Shown piece after piece: positions 25,867-34,675 of a stretch of 64,000 bases of DNA. This DNA is from Epilithonimonas zeae (GTDB lineage: Bacteria; Bacteroidota; Bacteroidia; Flavobacteriales; Weeksellaceae). Each line of letters starts with the position of its first letter. The first letter of the stretch is position 1. The stretch covers positions 124,001 through 188,000 of the forward strand of contig NZ_CP075338.1 in the NCBI RefSeq assembly GCF_023278365.1, read 5' to 3'. The notes beneath the pieces were generated by a model, which saw nothing but the letters and a program-made list of their open reading frames with translations, searched no databases and had not been told where the DNA came from. Both the position numbers and the translations under genes were made by a program.

Positions 25867-26591
25867 TGAAAAAAATTACCTGCCTCATCGCCGACGACGA
25901 ACCAATGGCGCTGAATCTTATCGAAAGTTATGTTCTGAAAACGCCTTTTCTGGAACTGAAAGCCAAATGCAACAGTGCTATAGAAGCGATGCAGATTTTG
26001 GAAGAAGATAAAGATATTGATTTATTTTTCCTGGATATTCAAATGCCTGATTTGACAGGTTTGGAATTTTCAAAGCTACTTCCCCAAAACAGTCGTGTGA
26101 TTTTTACGACCGCTTTTGACCAATATGCGATTGACGGTTACAAAGTAAATGCTTTGGATTATCTGCTAAAACCGTTTGATTATAATGAGTTTTTAAATGC
26201 TTCTACCAAAGCCAGAAATTATTTTGAATCTCAGAAGCCAGTTCCAATTTCAAAGCCTGAAAAAAAGCAGGAGTTTTTCTTTGTGAAATCTGAGTACAAA
26301 CAAATTAAAATTAACTTTTCCGAAATCCTTTACATCGAAGGTTTGAAAGATTATGTGAAAATATATCTGAAAGACAATCCCAAACCAATTCTAACTTTGA
26401 TGAGTCTAAAAAAACTGGAAGAAGAATTGCCATCTGAAAATTTTATGAGAATTCATCGTTCTTTTATCATTGGTCTTGATAAAATTGAAGCTATTGAAAG
26501 AAATCACATCGTTATCGGAAAAGAACAAATTGCCATTGCCCCGAATTACAAAGATTCTTTGATGGAATATATTGGCGGAAAGAGTTTGTAA
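25866..26591 (+). CDS. LytTR-family response regulator
   Basis: The 241-residue protein has a receiver domain (phospho-acceptor D57 in FFLDIQMPDL, acidic pair D10-D11, switch Thr in FTTAF, Lys in LLKPFDY) and a LytTR DNA-binding domain from about residue 135 (VKSEYKQIKINFSEILYIEG ... MRIHRSFIIGLDKI). Its start overlaps the stop of the AbiEii-like gene by one base (TAATG). Its expected partner is the kinase at 23910. It is followed by a repeat-type hairpin that may stop transcription. Confidence 0.92.
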   Translation: MKKITCLIADDEPMALNLIESYVLKTPFLELKAKCNSAIEAMQILEEDKDIDLFFLDIQMPDLTGLEFSKLLPQNSRVIFTTAFDQYAIDGYKVNALDYLLKPFDYNEFLNASTKARNYFESQKPVPISKPEKKQEFFFVKSEYKQIKINFSEILYIEGLKDYVKIYLKDNPKPILTLMSLKKLEEELPSENFMRIHRSFIIGLDKIEAIERNHIVIGKEQIAIAPNYKDSLMEYIGGKSL

Positions 26592-26650
26592 ATTCCCCTC
26601 TTTTGGAGGGGTGTCGAAAATTCAGAAAGAATTTTTGACGGGGTGGTTTA
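26592..26650. repeat. Intergenic hairpin repeat, family 5, copy A
   Basis: CCCCTCTTTTGGAGGGG forms a hairpin, followed by a second small inverted repeat and GACGGGGTGGTTTAAA. It begins at the stop codon of the response regulator. A related copy lies at 39226-39287, in the same position after a stop codon. Confidence 0.65.
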
Positions 26651-27088
26651 AAAGATATCTACAATTTTCTGATTCATATTATTTAGAGAAAAAGCTTCAC
26701 CTTTTTGTTTCCCATTCATCGCTTTTGCCAAAGGAGATTCGGGAGAAATACAAATGATTTTCTGATTTTCAAAAGTGATTTCGCCTAAAGAAACGGAGAT
26801 AAAAAACAAACCTCTTTCAGTTTTTACAATCGCTCCTTTTTCTGCTTTATCAGAAGGTTTTATAAGAATTGTTTTTAGAAAATCCTGTTGTCTCAATACT
26901 TCATTCAGTTGAACCTGTAGATTATTGATTTCCTGCTGAAGCATTTCTCTTCCCGTTTCGTACTTGTCGCCCATTGAACTTTTGGTGTCGTTGTTAGAGG
27001 CTCGGGTTTCTGCAATCAGTTTTTCGAAATTGCGGATTTTTTCGGAGAGTTTTTCCTTGATTGTTTTTAGAAGAAAAGCTTTTTCCAT
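26648..27088 (-). CDS. GreA/GreB-like protein
   Basis: The 146-residue protein has an N-terminal coiled coil (about 1-60, FLLKTIKEKLSEKIRNFEKLIAETRASNND) and a C-terminal domain like the Gre FKBP-fold (GAIVKTERGLFFISVSLGEITFENQKIICISPESPLAKAMNGKQKGEAF split through its strands). The ISPESPLAKAMNGKQKGE section is the classic Gre C-terminal motif. The coiled coil lacks an obvious pair of acidic tip residues in the canonical context, so RNA cleavage stimulation is uncertain. Flavobacterial relatives are sometimes mislabelled 3-oxoacyl-ACP synthase. The start overlaps the upstream gene stop as TAATG. Confidence 0.75.
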   Translation of the reverse strand: MEKAFLLKTIKEKLSEKIRNFEKLIAETRASNNDTKSSMGDKYETGREMLQQEINNLQVQLNEVLRQQDFLKTILIKPSDKAEKGAIVKTERGLFFISVSLGEITFENQKIICISPESPLAKAMNGKQKGEAFSLNNMNQKIVDIF

Positions 27089-27738
27089 TAGTATAAAGTT
27101 ATTTTGACATCCGTATTTTTACCATTGATAGATTTTAATTTCCCACTTACAGATTTATCAAAAGTATCATCCCAATATTCAAAAGTTGTATTTCCAATTT
27201 GTTTGATTTGCTCATATTTGGAAGAATCGAAAACGTAATTATCTCTGTACCCAATAGCGATATTTCCTATTTTTCTAATTTTTCCATAGTTGTGTTTATC
27301 GGCAAATTCATCATCAAAATATTCGATTTTGATAGAACCAATATTTTTTAATTTCTTGAATTTTATTTTGTCAAAAGTCTCATCTCTCCAATAATCAAGA
27401 TTAACATCGGCGATAGATTTAGGTTTTCCGTATTTTACACCATCGAAATTATAATTGTCCCAATAAACTATCTTCTTATTTCCTTGAGTTTTGAGTTTTC
27501 CATAAGTTGCGTCATTATTAAAATCATCATAATATGAAAAATTTCCTTCGCTGTTTTCAAGATAAAACCCCAAATAATCTCCTGATTCACTAATTTGAAA
27601 ATGAATATCATTTAATTGAATTTCATATCTCAACAATCTCGAACTTGATTTTCCAATAACCGCTGTTAAAACTTTTTCCTGAGAAAATAGTGGTTGAAAA
27701 CCAAATATTAATGTAACTAGTAAAAGTATTTTCTTCAT
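27088..27738 (-). CDS. Exported protein with about 30-residue repeats, function unknown
   Basis: I do not recognise a named family. The 216-residue protein has a signal peptide (MKKILLLVTLIFGFQPLFSQ). From about residue 75 it shows five or six repeats of the pattern K-Y-G-K-x-K-x-I-G/A-x-I-x-(I/L/F)-x-Y-(W/F/R)-D-(D/N), with lengths near 28-32 residues, probably stacked beta strands like WG or MORN repeats. The stop overlaps the start of the Gre-like gene (TAATG) and the gene follows the tRNA nucleotidyltransferase by 4 bases, so all three are one operon. It is likely periplasmic or at the outer membrane. Confidence 0.6.
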   Translation of the reverse strand: MKKILLLVTLIFGFQPLFSQEKVLTAVIGKSSSRLLRYEIQLNDIHFQISESGDYLGFYLENSEGNFSYYDDFNNDATYGKLKTQGNKKIVYWDNYNFDGVKYGKPKSIADVNLDYWRDETFDKIKFKKLKNIGSIKIEYFDDEFADKHNYGKIRKIGNIAIGYRDNYVFDSSKYEQIKQIGNTTFEYWDDTFDKSVSGKLKSINGKNTDVKITLY

Positions 27739-27742
27739 AAAA

Positions 27743-29167
27743 TTATTTAATCAAAGTCAATCCCAACTTCTCAGCTTCATTAATCACAAATTCTCTTGCT
27801 TCAGCCTTATCATTTTGAATTTCGCCTTCAAGAATTGCCTCTTTCACTTTTTCTTTTAAGATTCCAATTTCTTTTCCAGGCTTCAGGTTGAACATTTCCA
27901 TAATTTCTTCACCTGAAATTGGTGGCTGAAAATTTCTTACTTGGTCTTTTTCTTCAACTTCTTTTATCTTTTGCGCTACATATTCGAAGTTCTTTTTGAA
28001 ACGAGCTTGCTTTGAATAATTTTTGGTCGTGATGTCCGATTTGCAAAGCGTGAAAAGATCTTCCATATCTTCTCCGGAATCAAAAAGTAAACGTCGCAAA
28101 GCTGAATCAGAAGCATCATCCGTAATCAAAGCGATTGGTCGTGCGTGCATTCTTACCAATTTCTCAACATATTTTTGTTCCGCTCCAAGAGGAAGTTTCA
28201 GACGTTTGAAAATCGGCTTAATGAGTTTTGAACCAAGAAATTCGTGACCGTGAAAAGTCCAGCCAATTCCTTCTACAAACTTTTTAGTCGGCGCTTTTCC
28301 GATGTCGTGAAGTAAAGCCGACCAACGAAGCCAAAGTTTATCTGTATTTTCAGAAATATTATCAACTACTGCTAATGTGTGGTAAAAATTATCTTTATGT
28401 GTTTGTCCGTCGATATCCTCTATGCCTTTTAGAGCAATCAATTCTGGAAGAATGTAGTTCAAAAGTCTGGTTTCTTCCAATAATTTTAAACCTTTTGAAG
28501 GTCTGTCGGAAAGCATTATTTTATTGAACTCAACCATAATACGTTCCATCGAAACAATTTTCATTCGTTCAGACTCTTCTTTGATGGCTTTCAAAGAATT
28601 TTCTTCGATTTCGAAATCCAGAGTTGTTGCAAAACGAATGGCTCTCATCATTCGCAAAGGATCATCGGAATAGGTTTGATGAGGTTCAAGAGGAGTTCTC
28701 AAAATTTTGTTGGACAAGTCCCGCATTCCTCCAAATGGGTCAATCAGTTCTCCAAAATTATCTTTGTTGAGAGAAATTGCCATTGCATTGATGGTAAAAT
28801 CTCTTCGTTTTTGGTCGTCTTCCAAAGTTCCGATTTCTACAGATGGTTTTCTGGAATCCTCACTATAGCTTTCTTTTCTGGCACCAACAAATTCCAGTTC
28901 CAAATCTTTGTAGCGGAACATCGCAGTTCCATAAGTTTTGAAAATGGCTACTTTGGTTTTTGGGTCGATTTCTTTCGCTATACTTTCAGCGAGTTCTATT
29001 CCGCTGGATTCTGTGACAAAATCTATGTCGGTTGGTGCTTTTCTTTTCATCAGCAAATCTCTTACGAACCCGCCAACAGCGTAAACAGATTGTCCGTTTC
29101 TGTCGGCGACTTCAGAAATGATTTTGAAAAGTTTGAGGTTTTTATTTTGGTTGAGGTTGATAAACAT
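27743..29167 (-). CDS. CCA tRNA nucleotidyltransferase / poly(A) polymerase family with HD domain
   Basis: The 474-residue class II nucleotidyltransferase has YAVGGFVRDLLMKRKAPTDIDFV split across its active site (GG and the Asp-x-Asp carboxylates), then RRDFTINAMAISL and the RNA-binding head IRFATTLDFEIEENSLKAI. The second half contains an HD phosphohydrolase domain (LLHDIGKAPT, HGHEFLGS). CCA-adding enzymes build or repair the 3' CCA of tRNA; poly(A) polymerases share the fold. The HD domain and Bacteroidetes context favour the CCA enzyme. It heads the operon with the repeat protein and the Gre-like gene. Confidence 0.88.
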   Translation of the reverse strand: MFINLNQNKNLKLFKIISEVADRNGQSVYAVGGFVRDLLMKRKAPTDIDFVTESSGIELAESIAKEIDPKTKVAIFKTYGTAMFRYKDLELEFVGARKESYSEDSRKPSVEIGTLEDDQKRRDFTINAMAISLNKDNFGELIDPFGGMRDLSNKILRTPLEPHQTYSDDPLRMMRAIRFATTLDFEIEENSLKAIKEESERMKIVSMERIMVEFNKIMLSDRPSKGLKLLEETRLLNYILPELIALKGIEDIDGQTHKDNFYHTLAVVDNISENTDKLWLRWSALLHDIGKAPTKKFVEGIGWTFHGHEFLGSKLIKPIFKRLKLPLGAEQKYVEKLVRMHARPIALITDDASDSALRRLLFDSGEDMEDLFTLCKSDITTKNYSKQARFKKNFEYVAQKIKEVEEKDQVRNFQPPISGEEIMEMFNLKPGKEIGILKEKVKEAILEGEIQNDKAEAREFVINEAEKLGLTLIK

Positions 29168-29343
29168 TTTATTACTTCAAAAAAGAGTATTTAGATACAA
29201 AGTTCGCAAAGATTCATTAAGTACTAGCTGCTTTTAAGTTTGCAAGCTGTTTTACTTAGCAAGAAAATAATTGGAACTCTGGTTTTATTTGTTTGCAAAG
29301 ATAATTCTTTTGAGAAAAGTTTCTACTATGCGCAGCTGCGTAA

Positions 29344-29414
29344 GCGATAGTAGCGGATATCCTTTTTTGTCGGCTTGCAAGCCAACGAAAAAGATAGGAG
29401 CGGATAGCGCGGTC
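29344..29414. repeat. Dispersed palindromic repeat, family 1, copy C (inverted)
   Basis: AGCGATAGTAGCGGATATCC and AGATAGGAGCGGATAGCG flank a T6/A5 stem and the perfect centre GGCTTGCAAGCC. Its orientation is opposite to the copies at 4157 and 47517. It lies in the 482-base gap between the tRNA nucleotidyltransferase and tsaC, which otherwise shows no gene. Confidence 0.6.
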
Positions 29415-29610
29415 TTCATATTTTTTGATTGGGGAAAGCTGTCGGGAAAAATATGGAGATACGCCCCAAATTTTTGAAAATCAGGACTTTTTGTCTTTTG
29501 GTTTTGCTTTGATTGTTGGAAATCAGACATTTTGCTATGAAAAAATATGCGGTATTCTTTTTGAGATTATGATCAATACAAAAAGTAGTTTTTTTTCATA
29601 GTTTATTTTT

Positions 29611-29644
29611 CCGGCGGATGGTCTTGCAAAAGGTCATCCGCCGG
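29611..29644. other. GC-rich hairpin after tsaC
   Basis: The arms CCGGCGGATG and CATCCGCCGG are perfect 10-base complements around a 14-base loop. It lies six bases after the tsaC stop codon. On the tsaC strand the tail is A-rich, so it is not a standard terminator; it may protect the 3' end of the message. Confidence 0.55.
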
Positions 29645-29649
29645 TTTAT

Positions 29650-30204
29650 TTATTCGCGGAGGATTTTGATTTGGTTATTGTTCCAGACTTTGATGACGGA
29701 CGAACCGGAAAACTCCGAAACCTTATCGTGATTATCTTCTACTATATAGTCAACCGCATTTTTGATTTCGTTCGAGATATCACTGAACTTCATTGGGGAT
29801 TTTTGTCCGCTGAGATTGGCTGATGTTGAAACAAGAGGTTTGTTTAGTTTTGTTATGAGTTTTTTGCAGTAATCATTTTTTACGATTCGGATTCCTACAC
29901 TTCCGTCTTCTGCCAATAATTCTTTCGGGAGATTTTTCGGATTTTCATAAACTATTGTTACAGGTTTTTCGCTCAAATCGATGATTTGCCAAGCCATCTC
30001 AGGGACGTCTACCAAATCCTGCAGTCTTTTTTCACACTCTACTAATATAATAAGAGATTTGTTTTGCTCTCTTTTCTTAATGTCAAATATTTTTTTAATG
30101 GCTTCCGGATTGGTCGCATCACAACCAATTCCCCAGATGGTGTCGGTTGGGTAAAGTAGGGTTCCGCCGGATTGTAAAATTTCTATTGCTTGAGTAAAGT
30201 CCAT
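29650..30204 (-). CDS. tsaC: L-threonylcarbamoyladenylate synthase (Sua5/YrdC/TsaC)
   Basis: The 184-residue enzyme makes threonylcarbamoyl-AMP from threonine, bicarbonate and ATP, the first step of t6A37 tRNA modification. The family motif is clear: an opening LQSGGTLLYPTDTIWGIGCDA, the KREQNKSLIIL nucleotide-binding part, SVGIRIVKNDYCKKLI, and the STSANLSGQ loop. Its length matches the short TsaC form without the Sua5 C-terminal domain. Another gene of the same pathway, tsaE, lies at 63496 in this window. It is transcribed alone. Confidence 0.93.
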   Translation of the reverse strand: MDFTQAIEILQSGGTLLYPTDTIWGIGCDATNPEAIKKIFDIKKREQNKSLIILVECEKRLQDLVDVPEMAWQIIDLSEKPVTIVYENPKNLPKELLAEDGSVGIRIVKNDYCKKLITKLNKPLVSTSANLSGQKSPMKFSDISNEIKNAVDYIVEDNHDKVSEFSGSSVIKVWNNNQIKILRE

Positions 30205-30490
30205 TTTGAGTGCAAATTTTGGTAAAAATCAAATATTAATGACTGTTAAAGCTTTTAATTGATTGATTTTCATTGGTTTGATTGGTTTGGGTGAAATTTT
30301 TAGATAAAATTATCTGCCGCAAATTTAACAAATAATGAACAGACTTTTAAAACTCATTAACCTGTTAAACTTGATTTAACATAATATGATTTTTCGTAAC
30401 GCTTAATTAAAGAATATTTAAAAATACTTATACATTCCAATCGATTCTCATATCATTTCTTTGGCAACGAAGAAAAAGGAAAGTAAAAAA

Positions 30491-33055
30491 ATGAAAGCAA
30501 AAACTATAAGCATCAGTGCTTTGTTTCTTTGTATGCCAATGTCTCTTTTGTTGGCGCAAAATACCCAAGATACTCTGAAGGGTGAAAAGAAAATCGACGA
30601 AGTTAAAATCATCGGTAACACTAAAAAAAGTACGGAATCCAACATTATCGCTACTCAGAGAAAATCTGTGGAGGTGATAGAAAGAGTAGGTTCTGTACAG
30701 TTGGAAAAACAAGGAATTGGTGATGCTGCCGTAGCTGTTACAAAAGCAACTGGTTCCCAAAAACAAGAGGGAAGTGGACAGATATTCATTCGTGGACTAG
30801 GTGATAGAAACAACTCAACAACCATCAATGGACTTCCGGTTCCTTCCAATGATCCAATATACAAAAATCTTGATTTATCTATTATCAAAACAGATATGAT
30901 TGATTTTGTGGGATTGGAAAAAGTCTATCAGCCAAAACTTTGGGGTGATATCTCAGGGGCTAACGTAGATATTGTGACCAAAGTTTATACAGGCAAGCCT
31001 TATTTTAAAGTTAACTTAGGCTCTTCTGTTAATACAAATGCGCTTAGTAAAAATAATTTTTATCTTCAGGATGGTCCCAATTATTTTGGATTCAAACAGC
31101 TTAATAAACCTAGTAATGCATTATTAGCAACACAGGGTTATGCGTTTTCTACATCTTGGAACAATAGACAGGTAGCGACACCCATAAATTCTTCTCTTGG
31201 TTTTGATTTTGGAACTAATTTCAAAGTAGGAAGCCAAGGTAAACTGAGTATTTTCGGCTATGGATCTTTTGATAACGACTATTCTTTTGTAGAAGGGAAC
31301 ATTGGTTCATCTTTCAATAATGAAGGTTCTGCATTGAAACAATTGAATGGACAAGAGTTCAAGTACCTTACAAATACAACTGGTTTATTGAATGTTAATT
31401 ATCGTATCAATGCCAATCACAATATTAATTATAGTTCTAATTACATCCATACCACAGAACAAAAATTAGGAAATTACAGTGGCTACATTCGTGATGTCAA
31501 CGAGCTTTTAAACGAAAATCAAGAACGCATCGAAGTTGCAAATATGAGAAGAGCGTTGTATAAAACCAATGACCTGTTTATCAATCAGCTTCGTGGAGAG
31601 CATAAGATTTCTGATCCGTTCAAAATTGTTTGGAATCTTGGATACAATAGATTGGACAGCAGAAGACCTGATAGACAACAGAATATCTCTGTATATAATA
31701 TAGAAACAGGTAATAATTATTTTGCTAATAGTAATCCTGGAGCCAATCAAAGATATTTTGATAAGTTGATAGAAAATGATTACGTTGGTGATCTTCACGC
31801 AGACTATAACTTTTCAGATGACCTTAAAGTAACTTTAGGATATAGCGGAAGAAAGAAGGATAGTGATTTCAGAGCATATCAATACAATTTCAGGATTCTT
31901 CAGCCACAAGGCAACTATTATTTGGATCCGCAAAACTATGATGGCTTCTTTAATTTGGGTAATTACACAACAGGTAACTTATTTCAGATTGCAACATTCT
32001 GGGGAGATATAAAAGATCCTCAACAAGCTCTTAAGCCACAGTTTTATGAGTCAGAGTTGTTTAATAATGCTGGGTATGCTAATGTAGAATATAAATTCAA
32101 TGAAAAATTCACGGGGCAACTAGGACTTCGCTATGATAATATCGATCAGAAAATCACTTACATGACAGCTATTTTCTCAAATGGAGGGATCATTAATAAA
32201 AATTATTCAAAACTACTTCCTTCATTGAATTTAAAATATGCGGTCAACGACAAAAATAACCTCAGATTTTCAGCTTCCAAAACATACACAACACCACTCC
32301 TGATAGAGTTAGCGCCTTACGAGTATGAGGAAATTGATGAATTAAGTTTTGGAAACGTAGATCTTAATCCTGCAGACAACTACAACGTGGATTTGAAATG
32401 GGAATGGTTTCCAAAAAGAGGGGAGGTTATCTCTGTTACCGCATTTGGGAAATACATTATTGATCCAATTGCAAGAGTTACAGTCAACTCATCATCCAAT
32501 TCGGTTTCTTTTGTTAATACAGGAGATAGTGGAAGGGTATTCGGAGCAGAGTTAGAAATCAGAAAAGACTTATATGAAGTAGGCAATACTCGCTTATATA
32601 CATTCCTCAATGGTTCTTATATCAATACACAACAGGATCTTGACAACGACAAAGTAGTTGCAGAAAATCCAAACTCCAGAGTCTCTGTAGATTTCATAAA
32701 AGACAAAGACAAGATGCAAGGTGCTTCCGATTTTCTTGCCAATGTCAATTTGGGTTGGGAGCAAAAATGGGGAGACAAGAACGCTTTAGATTTTGTTGTT
32801 TCATACTCATATATATCAGACAACATCTATGCATTAGGGTATCAGACAAAAGGAAATATTGTAGACAAAGCTATCAATACTTTGGATGCAATTGTAAAAG
32901 TTAAGCTTTCCAGTGGCTTAGGTATCTCTTTTACGGGAAGAAACTTATTGAATCCCGAGTACAAAAGAGTACAAGCCAACCAAAACGGCGATGTAGCGGT
33001 TAGAAATTTCAAAAAAGGAATGAACTACGGAGTTGGATTCTCTTATGAATTTTAA
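30491..33055 (+). CDS. TonB-dependent outer-membrane receptor
   Basis: The start at 30491 (MKAKTISISALFLCMPMSLLLAQ) gives a proper signal peptide and 854 residues; an in-frame TTG ten codons earlier is less likely. A plug domain follows (TQRKSVEVIERVGSVQLEKQG, IFIRGLGDRNNSTTINGLPV, a form of the TonB-receptor plug). The 22-stranded barrel ends in Phe (GVGFSYEF). It lacks the N-terminal carboxypeptidase-like domain of SusC proteins, so it is a classical receptor. It is 35 bases upstream of a beta-helix surface lipoprotein, and the two are likely one uptake unit. Several TTAAC motifs occur upstream (30325-30380) and might be operators. The ligand is unknown. Confidence 0.92.
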   Translation: MKAKTISISALFLCMPMSLLLAQNTQDTLKGEKKIDEVKIIGNTKKSTESNIIATQRKSVEVIERVGSVQLEKQGIGDAAVAVTKATGSQKQEGSGQIFIRGLGDRNNSTTINGLPVPSNDPIYKNLDLSIIKTDMIDFVGLEKVYQPKLWGDISGANVDIVTKVYTGKPYFKVNLGSSVNTNALSKNNFYLQDGPNYFGFKQLNKPSNALLATQGYAFSTSWNNRQVATPINSSLGFDFGTNFKVGSQGKLSIFGYGSFDNDYSFVEGNIGSSFNNEGSALKQLNGQEFKYLTNTTGLLNVNYRINANHNINYSSNYIHTTEQKLGNYSGYIRDVNELLNENQERIEVANMRRALYKTNDLFINQLRGEHKISDPFKIVWNLGYNRLDSRRPDRQQNISVYNIETGNNYFANSNPGANQRYFDKLIENDYVGDLHADYNFSDDLKVTLGYSGRKKDSDFRAYQYNFRILQPQGNYYLDPQNYDGFFNLGNYTTGNLFQIATFWGDIKDPQQALKPQFYESELFNNAGYANVEYKFNEKFTGQLGLRYDNIDQKITYMTAIFSNGGIINKNYSKLLPSLNLKYAVNDKNNLRFSASKTYTTPLLIELAPYEYEEIDELSFGNVDLNPADNYNVDLKWEWFPKRGEVISVTAFGKYIIDPIARVTVNSSSNSVSFVNTGDSGRVFGAELEIRKDLYEVGNTRLYTFLNGSYINTQQDLDNDKVVAENPNSRVSVDFIKDKDKMQGASDFLANVNLGWEQKWGDKNALDFVVSYSYISDNIYALGYQTKGNIVDKAINTLDAIVKVKLSSGLGISFTGRNLLNPEYKRVQANQNGDVAVRNFKKGMNYGVGFSYEF

Positions 33056-33090
33056 AAAATAACAACATATTAATCTATAAAAATAAAAAA

Positions 33091-34257
33091 ATGAAAAAAT
33101 CGTATTTAAAACTGATTGCAGTTGCATTCATAATCTCAACAACAACGGTAACATTTGTATCTTGTAGCAATGACGATGATGATATACCTGCTGTAACACC
33201 TACTGGTATTGCTTCCAATCCGGCAGATTTCAAAGGTGAAGTTAAATCTGGAGAAACTGTAACACTAGATGCTACCAAGATTTATAAAATTACAGGTGCT
33301 GTAATCGTACGTGAAGGTGGAAAATTAGTAATTCCTGCAGGTACAAAATTAGAAGCTTCGGGAGGTACTTCTGCTTTCGTAGTAGTGGAGCAAGGTGGAC
33401 AGATTTTCGCAAACGGAACAGCGTCCGCACCTGTTGTTTTCACATCACCTACTGCTACGCCAGGAAGCTGGGGAGGTGTCGTTCTTTGTGGTAGAGCACC
33501 TATCAACAAGGGAACTACAGCAACTTCAGAAGTGGGGAATGCAACCTATGGAGGTACAGTAGCTAATGACAACTCTGGATCTATGACTTTCGTAAGAATC
33601 GAGTACGCTGGAGCTATCTTCACTGGAGAAAAAGAATTCAACGGGCTTTCTCTTTTCGGAGTAGGTAATGCTACTAAGATTGACAATATATCTTTAGTAA
33701 ATGGTTCTGATGATGGCATCGAATTTTTCGGTGGAACTGTAAATGTTTCAAACATCGTTTCTATTTATAATGAAGATGATGCTTTTGACTGGACAGAAGG
33801 TTGGAACGGTACTGCAACCAACATTTATACAAAAAGAAGAGCAAATGGTGTGGGTAATAGAGGAATTGAAGCAGACAACAACTCAAACAACAGAGATGCT
33901 AATCCAAGATCCAATCCAACTATCAAAAATGCTACATTCATCGGAGCTACTTCTGGAGAAGCGGATGGGATGAAACTTAGAGAAGGAACTCACGCTACAA
34001 TTGACAATGTGGTTTTATCTAACTGGACAACTGGCATCAACGTAGAGCACGATCAGTCTGTAACTTTCTTCAACGGAGCTAACAAAATCACGAATGTAAA
34101 ATTCGAAAATATTGTAACAAAAGCTTCTGTAAAAGCAACTGCGGGAAGTCCTGCTGCAACACTTTTGGATAAAACTTATACAGAAAATGCTAACGCAACT
34201 GGTGCTGGTAGCGGTACAGCTACACCAACTTGGGCAAATGGATGGGCTGGATTGTAA
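33091..34257 (+). CDS. Surface lipoprotein with a right-handed beta-helix
   Basis: The 388-residue protein has a lipoprotein signal (VTFVSC) followed by SNDDDD, close to the acidic lipoprotein export signal that sends Bacteroidetes lipoproteins to the cell surface. The rest is Gly/Asn/Thr-rich with repeated short strands (GAVIVREGGKLVIPAGTKL, VVVEQGGQIFANGT), typical of a parallel beta-helix. It contains few charged catalytic-looking clusters, and no lyase triad can be assigned. Relatives are sometimes wrongly called multidrug transporters. It follows the TonB receptor by 35 bases and ends in a terminator, suggesting that it captures or binds the receptor ligand. Confidence 0.8.
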   Translation: MKKSYLKLIAVAFIISTTTVTFVSCSNDDDDIPAVTPTGIASNPADFKGEVKSGETVTLDATKIYKITGAVIVREGGKLVIPAGTKLEASGGTSAFVVVEQGGQIFANGTASAPVVFTSPTATPGSWGGVVLCGRAPINKGTTATSEVGNATYGGTVANDNSGSMTFVRIEYAGAIFTGEKEFNGLSLFGVGNATKIDNISLVNGSDDGIEFFGGTVNVSNIVSIYNEDDAFDWTEGWNGTATNIYTKRRANGVGNRGIEADNNSNNRDANPRSNPTIKNATFIGATSGEADGMKLREGTHATIDNVVLSNWTTGINVEHDQSVTFFNGANKITNVKFENIVTKASVKATAGSPAATLLDKTYTENANATGAGSGTATPTWANGWAGL

Positions 34258-34312
34258 GATCCTTAATTTAGAAAATTTCTTTTTTCTTCATATCAAATCA
34301 AAAAATTATTTG

Positions 34313-34340
34313 AACCTGCAGGTCCTCTGCAGGTTTTTTA
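34313..34340 (+). terminator. Intrinsic terminator of the receptor-lipoprotein operon
   Basis: The stem AACCTGCAG / CTGCAGGTT with a 5-base loop is followed by T6. It lies directly before the 21-bp tandem array. Confidence 0.8.
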
Positions 34341-34342
34341 TT

Positions 34343-34552
34343 TATATTCTTACATCTGTAAGTTATATTCTCGCGCCTGAAATTTATATTCTTACGATTG
34401 TAAACTATATTGGAGCAATTGTAAACTATATTCTTGCACCTGTAAGTTATATTCTCGCTACTGCAATTTATATTCTTACGACTGTAAACAATATTGGAGT
34501 AACTGTAAACTATATTCTTGCGTCCGAAAACTATATTGGAACATCCGGAAAC
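34343..34552. repeat. Ten-unit 21-bp tandem array with an 84-bp higher-order period
   Basis: Ten consecutive units of exactly 21 bases all begin TATATT (or AATATT) and mostly end TGTAAAC or similar, with no insertion or deletion. Units 1-4 match units 5-8 one to one with 1-3 differences each, so an 84-base block was duplicated. Many units hold a mini-palindrome such as CTTAC-ATCT-GTAAG. The array starts right after the terminator. Both strands can be read as heptad-repeat peptides (for instance YILTSVS repeated), but no start signal supports translation. Confidence 0.85.
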
Positions 34553-34644
34553 AATATTTTCCATTCCAAAACAAAAAAATCTGCCCAATCCCCAAAATCT
34601 ACGAGAGATTTTCCAGCATATTAAAATAACAATTCCGAAATTTG

Positions 34645-34672
34645 CCATCAACCATCAACCATCAACCATCAA
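34645..34672. repeat. Four CCATCAA heptamers
   Basis: Four perfect 7-base repeats lie immediately before the pepE ATG. The same heptamer occurs three times inside the mvaD coding region at 48265-48285. Confidence 0.8.
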
Positions 34673-34675
34673 CCA

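Noticed and set aside
34343-34552. Could the 21-bp array be a CRISPR?
   Set aside because: Units are contiguous without unique spacers and no cas genes are present.
34187-34624. Reading frame with heptad repeats such as YILTSVS across the tandem array
   Set aside because: A 21-bp repeat without stops gives repetitive frames on both strands; there is no start signal and a terminator lies inside the frame.
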